Assembly: GCF_030463535.1 (NCBI RefSeq)
Contig: NC_132898.1
Span: 22,116,662 to 22,180,661, forward strand
Length of the DNA stretch: 64,000 bases
Reading direction: 5' to 3'
From: Salminus brasiliensis
Taxonomy: Eukaryota; Chordata; Actinopteri; Characiformes; Bryconidae
The notes under the pieces were generated by a model. That model searched no databases. It was not told the DNA's origin and worked only from the letters and a program-made list of their open reading frames with translations. A program made the position numbers and the translations under genes. Each line of letters begins with the position of its first letter. Position 1 is the first letter of the stretch. Shown piece after piece: positions 41,130 to 64,000 of this stretch.

Positions 41130-43900
41130 TACAACACTGACGGCTTGTAGAACATGTTTATCAGGACAATCCGCGGTGACGATAAGAGGCTTAAAGGTCT
41201 GAAAACATTTTCTCTGAACAGAAAAACAGCGCAACTGTTTCAGGAAGAACAGAGTCTGACCTCCTGCAGTCTGACACACTCCTAAACCTCAGCCATACCA
41301 TACTGGTCCACTCTGGTTCTGAGCTGGAATTCCAGACTGGTTTAGTTTGAATCCCACCCAACACTCCCACCCTTAACCCCCTACCTCCCCCCACCTCTCC
41401 ACCACACACCTCATCACCATGGAGACCGGCAGCAGGACTGGGGTGTGTCTGCCTCTGTCTGGCACTTTGTGGAAAAAGATGAGTCAGAAAACCACAACAC
41501 ACACACACACACACACACCTGAGGCTGGTTCATACCTGCAGTGGAGAATGTAATACAGAATCAGTGCCTTGAGGCTACGCTTTATCGTACACCACACCCA
41601 GAACACACACCATCACCTTACCTCACACACCCTCTCACATACACACACACAACACTACCATATGACTGTTGAGCTGCAGACCAGAGGATTAAAGTAGAGA
41701 AGGAAAACAGATTCAGCACCTTTAGATCTTCTCCTCCAACATTTTTCACAAAACAACCACATCCCATAATAACCTTAAGCCTCAACCTTCATTAGTACTT
41801 TTCATTTTACTGAATCAGTGTAAATTATTAAATGCAGGGTTGTTGAAATTTCCAGGTCTGTATACATCTCTCTATAAACTCCTGAAAGTATTTTAATTAT
41901 TTAATGTCTGTAATAATAAATAATAAGATTATTTAATGTTCCCTGTTGTGCTAAGCAGTCCAGACTCATAATTGCATAATGTTCCTCTGAGCTTTCCTGT
42001 CAGAACAAGCCCAGAACCGACCAATGCTCAGCTCACTGTAACACAGCACTGTTGGCTTTAACCCAAGCTGTGCTAGACTGGGCAGTGAGTTAGTGTTATC
42101 CTGCATTCAGGTTCTTTAGGAGGCTGGACCAGAGGGTTAATTAGAAAATATTGTGAACACCTCCTTACTCATGGAGGCCATCCTGCTTTATCAGAAGCTC
42201 CTCAGATAAATGTTTCATTTTTAATACAACGTTAAAGATCAAACATTCTTTTCAATATTTTAATCAAGATTATTATTATATTATTATTATTGTATTATTT
42301 ACTTTTGTATGATTTTAGACTGAGAAAAGGAAAGAAGCACCGTCCAAAGATTGGGCACTCCAAGAGATATGAGCTCTCAGATTACTTTGACCAAGATCTC
42401 AGACCTTAATTAGCTTGTTTGGGTTATAGCTAGTTACCAATCATCGCTAGGAAAGACCAGCTGATGCAAAAACTCTCAGTCTACATTCTTGTCGGTACTT
42501 GGTCTGACTCCTCAGACCATGTCCCAACAATCAGCAGCCATGGACTCCTCTAAACAGCTTCTTAGCACTGGATGTGATTTTTAACACCAAATCAGATGTG
42601 TTTTTGTCTTTTTCTTCTTCCATTTCTCTGTTCCTTGTCTGCTTCTGCTCTGTTTAACTTTCCTTTGCCACATTAGCGCTCATTAGCGAGGGAAGCTAGC
42701 TATAGTTGACAGTTCTCAGACTAGGATATACCTGAACAAACTTAAATAAATGTAATACATAAAGTCTCACCGTCACTCCTTAGCCTTTCAGCTCTGCTCC
42801 ACCAATGCACAAAATGATAGTTCATCAGTTTTGGACTTGATGTGAAAACACTGATTAAAATACACGTGTCCATTTTCAAAACATGATGTAAAAATCAAAC
42901 TTAAGGCCCTTAAAGCTGTTTTCAGGATTTCGGTAGCCTGGAAGTGGCCCAGAAAACTGATCTTTGGTCCTCCTAAAATCGGCGGTCTGGGGTTCGGTCT
43001 GCTGCACATGTGGAAGATGTCCATTCCTGGCACCATGTGTGTGGTTTTATCAGTTTTTTTTTAAACATATTGTCTGCACAGCTAAAAACCTTCTTCTACG
43101 AGAGTGTTCCTACATGATGATGACTCCAGAAAGCACTGTTCTTCACTATATGGGTGTTTTCACTTGGCCCAGATGAATATATATACTATATTATATATAC
43201 TATTATATATAATATATATATTATTATAGCAAATAAGCAATCATGAGTTTCTCATATATTCAGGACAAATGTGTAAAATGACCCTTAATAACTGATGAGC
43301 ACAAAAAAGAAGAATATTATAAGAACATATCAATATTTTTTGTATTTTGGTTTTCACACCTGCACTTTTTAGGCTGGTTAAATAGTCCGGACTCTTGCAT
43401 TTTCGACCTTGGTACGAATCATTTTACCAAAACAACTTCACCAAGAACCTTGAGAAGAGGTGGTTTCGGCCCAGTCCCAAATTAACTCAGGATAGTTATT
43501 TTGTGGTTGTTTCTGGGGTGTTATTAAGAAGTGACCAGTCAGGGAGCCCAAACTTTTGCTTCAGGCCCCTTTTTGGTTGTTTTACAAATACAAATAATCA
43601 ATCAATACAAATCTCGGTTAAAACATTAATGAAATGTTTAATCTTGACCTTCTACCTTTTGGGAATCAGATCATCTACTCACTGGACTGTTCAGCTTCGA
43701 CCATAACAGATATTCAGACAAAGGGTGTCTAAACTTTTGCATTAGGTTGGTGTAGGTGTGTAATATAGACCGTTAGTCATGTGCTCACAGCTCTGGGCTG
43801 CATTAGTAATGCTGGAATGCATGTGTGTGTTTTGATTCATTATTGTGAAGGGTGTGGCGTGTGAGGAAGTGTGTATCACACACAGGTGTGTGTGGGCAGG
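41130..43900. other. Spacer upstream of lamb3
   Basis: No gene recognised. Contains (CA)n at 41499-41518, AT-rich blocks (43170-43230) and a probable interspersed repeat at 43380-43745, recognised by two copies of the word AAACTTTTGC (43549 and 43730) at its ends. The last 150 bases lead into the lamb3 TATA box. Confidence 0.55.
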
Positions 43901-43907
43901 TATAAAG
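43901..43907 (+). promoter_or_regulatory. lamb3: lamb3 TATA box
   Basis: TATAAAG lies about 125 bases upstream of the lamb3 initiation codon at 44029, in a non-repetitive block. A start site near 43930 would give a 5' UTR of about 100 bases contiguous with the first coding exon. Confidence 0.55.
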
Positions 43908-44028
43908 CGCAGCAAGAAGGTGTTCAGGTTCAGAAGCAAGTAAACTCTCTCAGCTTCACTCGGAGCTGCTCATTCAGGGATCTGGAGTTAACATTCTCAC
44001 CTGAATCTGAGGACCCTAAGACACTTTA

Positions 44029-56051
<12,023 letters not shown>

Positions 56052-56164
56052 GTGGGGCGCTCACACTCAGCACAGCTGCTGAATGCTTGTTTTTAATATC
56101 TTGTCATTTCATCATGCTCTCAACATGTCATTACATCAGAAAGTATTATTAATATTGTTTACAA

Positions 56165-56170
56165 ATTAAA
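56165..56170 (+). terminator. lamb3: Probable lamb3 polyadenylation signal
   Basis: ATTAAA hexamer 114 bases downstream of the lamb3 stop codon, before the Tc1-like fragment that begins near 56226. A short 3' UTR is inferred. Confidence 0.45.
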
Positions 56171-56225
56171 GCTTAAATTAATTTCTTCAGTGGTCTTCAG
56201 TTTTAGATACAGGCAGGTTTTGTTA

Positions 56226-56612
56226 ACACCAATCAGCCATTACATTTGTACCTTGTAGGGTAGGTCTCCCTTTGTGTCACCACAACAGATCTGACCTGTT
56301 AAGGTATCGTCTCCACAAGACCTCTGAAAGTGTCCTGTGGTATATGGCACCAAGATGTTAGCAGCAGATCCTTTAAGTCCTGTAACTTGTGAGATGCTGG
56401 CACTAGCTTCAGTGAGCCTCGGGCACCCATGACCCTGTTGTCCTTTGTTAGAGCACTTGTGGTTGATACTGACTACTGCATACCAAGCACACCCCACAAG
56501 ACCTGTCTGATGTTTTGGAGATGTCTGACTCAGTCGTCTAGCCATCACAGCTTTCTTCTTGTCAAAGTGTCTCGAGGAAGTCATGCTTGCTCATTTTCCC
56601 TGCTTTCTAGGA
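56226..56612 (-). mobile_element. Internally deleted Tc1-like element, copy B
   Basis: Same family and orientation as copy A: ACCAATCAGCCATTACAT at the left, minus-strand transposase remnants (MARRLSQTSPKHQTGLVG, CAWYAVV) and loss of the catalytic middle. The right terminus is missing. Just 3' of lamb3. Confidence 0.75.
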
Positions 56613-58079
56613 TTTTAATTATAAAGAAAACAGGACACCATGCAGTGATGCACTGTGTTGGTTTTAATACAAGTTCAGTTAATAAAAACAACCCAGTGCA
56701 GATTACTGTCATACAAATAAAATATTTGATATATAAGAAAACATTGGAATGGTATTTCACTCCTATAGCAGCATCCACATTTCCCCGGAGAAAGATTAGC
56801 ATCTCTTGGCATTCACTTGGTTTACTTATACAAAATGCAGAATCTGGGCTAAATATGCAGTAAATTATGTAGATTATGCAGCTCTATGTCAAGCAGACAT
56901 TAGTATTGAAAGCAGATGAATATATGTTGAAATATAGAGGAAGCTCATTTCAAATGTGCAGTTCAGAAAAGCTGACCGTGTGCCGAACACTGCAAAACTT
57001 ATCTTTATTCCCAATGGATTCACCTTACATGTAAATGAATATTACTTATAAGATTAACTTATATTTTACCTATATTTTACTAACAAGCTGTATCTAATGA
57101 AACTGTCCATGTGATGAGTGATGTCTCTAAATTATGAACAAAATGAGCAGTTTGAACAGTTAACTAGAACAGTGTATCTAGAAACATGCAGAAATCTTAT
57201 TGAGACAGCCTAATGGTAAGAAATATGATAATGAGCTTTGATTTGAGGTGCTTTCACTGTTCCACATATTATTTTTGCAGTGAACCCACACCAAAGTACA
57301 TTTACATGTACAACTGCACAACATACCTTTTGTTAATCAGTATTGCAATACAGTTCTAAGCGAGAACGATACTGCAAAGGCCACTATACCCAAATGAGCC
57401 TTTTTTGGATGTACTGAGGAATGAGTTTGTTCACATTATCCAACAAAAGCGATTTTCTTTCAGATAAAATAATGCAGGTCTTTAAGAATGTGGTTTTATG
57501 ATCCTGAATCTTTTACCGAAAAATCAGCTCGTAGTAACATAATCCTGATACTAGTGTTTTAGACTGTGGCGAACAGCTCTAATTCACAGCTCTCATGCAT
57601 GCACACGTCAGCTGTGGAAAATGCACCACTTTGTGGCGCAAAGTCACTATAAGCATCACTGAACCCATTCCTCAGGGAAAGCAGCAAACAGACAGTATAT
57701 CAATAAACGTGTTGATATAAGAGTAACAAACCAGAATAAAAATATAAATAGATATTTAGTCTAGCTGTCAGTATGAAAATAAACACCTGTCAGTTTCAGG
57801 TGAAAGGTAAATGAATTCAGGCATAAATACATTCTGTCTTATAAAACCTGAGACACACTACAGAAACACGTCGGCAGCGTGTAAATGAGTGTTTACTATC
57901 AGCCCCAGCAAAGCAACCTGAACCGACCTAAACACACACATCCTCAACATTCCTGAAAGAAGTCACTTATCGTCCCTTTCACCATGAATAATAGGAAATA
58001 TAATATTATATATTACATATTAATATATAATATAATAAATAAATAATTTGTAATGAAATAAATATAGTATTTCATTAAT
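56613..58079. other. Spacer between lamb3 and camk1g
   Basis: AT-rich sequence without recognisable gene or repeat. It may include camk1g 3' UTR; a minus-strand AATAAA lies near 57003. Confidence 0.5.
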
Positions 58080-58251
58080 AATAGAGAAACAGGACAGATA
58101 TACAATATGTGTCTATGTGTGTGGCACGGCTGTAATCTCTGGGCTCTGTCAATCCTGTGTGGTTTTGGATCCTCCAGAGAAACGCTGTGCAAGGCCAGAA
58201 CCGACTCAAATCGGACCCGGAAACGGAGATGCGCGCTCATCTCCTTAAGCG
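58080..58251 (-). other. camk1g: Possible spliced 3' UTR exon of camk1g
   Basis: A consensus donor (ACAG then GTAAGC, minus strand, exon end 58880) follows 38 bases after the camk1g stop codon. A good acceptor with a long pyrimidine and TG tract ends at 58252, starting a balanced-composition, non-repetitive block at 58251. This could be a 3' UTR intron or an alternative transcript end. The frame in the block does not read usefully from the kinase: skipping the last coding exon would give a stop after two codons. Confidence 0.3.
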
Positions 58252-58917
58252 CTGCACAAACACACATACACACAGGGAAGAGAGAGAAAGGAAAACTGGT
58301 AAGTGTTTCAGTTCAGTCTGGCCTTACAGTAACAGTCATTGAATGTGTGGTTTCTGACACTGTATGAGTCACCGTTATCTAGAACAAGAATGCTGAATAA
58401 AGCAGCGTCTGTTTTGTCTGTTTTTGTTTAGCATGTTTTGGCTGATCCACTAAAAGTGGGGTGAGGGCAGCGTAAATTTGTTGTGGCTAAACTATCGTTT
58501 TAGGATCCCCATTGTTCTGCTAGGTTCTAGGTATTGGTGTAACGACACATACGTGAACCACAGATAAATTGCCCAAGTTTAACCATAACAGTATGGAACA
58601 TGCTTTTACTGATACTTTTTACATTAATAATTGGACACAAAGCTGCACTACTATTACAAATGAGCAAACACATGTTGTCAAAAATAAAAGTCACTAATAC
58701 AAACAAACCAAACACAAAATACCTTCAAATTAATAATACGCTAATATAATATCTGTCTCCCTTTTTTGCTGATCCGATAAATGATCTGTGATCAGATCTG
58801 AATCATGGGTTTAGTGATCTGTTACACCACTTGACTGTAAGCAATATGTGTATACTTAAATAATGCAGCGATTGCTTACCTGTAATGATTGGCAGCTGTC
58901 CATCAGCAGTGTGTTGA

Positions 58918-62885
<3,968 letters not shown>

Positions 62886-64000
62886 CTGTACACACACACA
62901 CCACAACTGTTTAATAACTAAGTGGAGTGACTTAGTGGACCATCTAAATTTAATAGAGAAATACATCTAGGCACTGTTTACTGTGATAATGCAAGAACAT
63001 GAATAAAAAAAAAAACAATACAAATTACTTTATTACTATTTCTACTATTTTATTTTATTACTAAATTATTATAATTCTCTAAAAGAATTTTTAGAGATTG
63101 TAGGGAAGAACCACTTGTGTGGACAAAAGATAATTTATGCATTTATAGTGATCCTTAAATTGTCACATAAAATTATTGCCTTTTCCCTTCATAGGAGTCC
63201 ACTGTAACTATTCAACTAAAACAGATCTTTGATATCAATATAAACTGACCCAGATGCATTTATCTGAAGATGTTCCAACTGCATACTGCTGATGATGCAA
63301 CTGCTATAATCAATAGCAATAACATTTAACTAGGAAAGTTTCTGTTGAATCAGTTCACAGGTGGTTAGATTTATACCCCTAGGGATGATTACAAACATAT
63401 AATGACGCACACATACAAACAGCTTCGCTCTTTCAGACAGCCAGACACCCAAACACCAGGCATCCAGCCCACCTGATCTCACTAAACACCTGCTGCTACA
63501 CACACACACACACAAACACATGGGTGAACAGCTTTACCAAAATCATATTAGGTGAAAATCAACACCCCCCCTTTAATCCTAATGTAGTTGTCCAGCAAAT
63601 ACATGTTAGCTGCGCCTTTATTTTAACACTGGGGCAGCAAGGATAATGTACACAACATGAACAAATGTATTACAACACCTGCTCATTCACAATCCTGTCA
63701 GGATGATCACCACCCCACCTCCTCCCCAACTCCCAAACTCATCCCAAATATATTGCATGGAGCACCATCGCTCCAGAGAACACAGTTCTGCTGCTCCACA
63801 GTTCCTATACCTATTCTAACACAGAGTCATATTCTGTTGCCAATTTTTCTCTACAGTGACTAGACAAGCTGTGTGTGCATTTGCACATCTGTGTCAGGAA
63901 TGGGTGTAACCTAATGTTACACACATTTGAAGGTCCATGTGTTGAATCCCACATGTACATGCATGCTCTCTCTCTCTCACACACACACACAAACACTTTA
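62886..64000. other. camk1g intron running off the right edge
   Basis: No exon found; the kinase N-terminal exon must lie beyond 64000. Contains AT-rich sequence, a (CA)n run (63498-63512) and a fourth copy of the dispersed MITE-like element at about 63690-63925. Confidence 0.6.
63690..63925 (+). mobile_element. Dispersed MITE-like element, copy 4
   Basis: CATCCCAAATATATTGCATG, GCTCCAGAGAACACAG and GCACATCTGTGTCAGGAATG align with copy 3; the 5' part is missing. Confidence 0.55.

Noticed and set aside
41191-41514. 107-codon minus-strand open frame upstream of lamb3
   Set aside because: Starts in a CA repeat, has no homology I recognise and no supporting splice signals.
58107-58367. Plus-strand open frame of 86 codons
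   Set aside because: No splice partner or recognisable domain; more likely opposite a camk1g 3' UTR exon.

Overview
The window is nuclear DNA from a ray-finned fish. The genes are vertebrate, split by short introns with canonical GT/AG sites. Spacers are full of (CA)n, (TA)n and (CT)n tracts, Tc1-like transposon relics, TTAA-flanked and palindromic MITEs, and tRNA-derived SINEs. The best preserved SINE (47264-47550) is of a kind I associate with otophysan fishes (characins and relatives); the exact species cannot be read from the window.

Layout: irf6 (minus, coding 2335-6186, probable non-coding first exon near 9076-9290); a transposon- and repeat-rich spacer to about 17000; a long proline-rich gene resembling vertebrate C6orf132 (plus, 17005-27036); wdr77/MEP50 (minus, 30839-36709); g0s2 (minus, 38023-38364 with an untranslated first exon near 39028); a 1.1-kb minisatellite at 39980-41120; lamb3, laminin subunit beta-3 (plus, 44029-56051, 22 coding exons); and the 3' part of camk1g (minus, 58918-62885, its N-terminal exon lying beyond the right edge). 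For irf6, wdr77, the C6orf132-like gene and lamb3 I chained exons from first codon to stop with consistent phases, giving 477, 322, 944 and 1160 residues.

The camk1g-lamb3-g0s2-irf6 group corresponds to the human 1q32.2 neighbourhood, with the same relative orientation for camk1g/lamb3 (convergent) and lamb3/g0s2 (divergent). wdr77 and the C6orf132-like gene are extra here. IRF6 and LAMB3 are known epithelial, p63-linked genes. A full-consensus p53/p63-type double half-site lies in an intron of the C6orf132-like gene, so the region may be an epithelial regulatory neighbourhood; that is inference.

No bacterial-type system, CRISPR array, rRNA or functional tRNA gene was seen. The most interesting non-genic signals are: complementary AC/GT repeats at the two ends of several short lamb3 introns; a perfect 38-bp inverted repeat in irf6 intron 1 with two diverged relatives in the window; a fold-back Tc1 element; a TTAA-flanked 408-bp insertion in lamb3; and several minisatellites with unusual periodicity.
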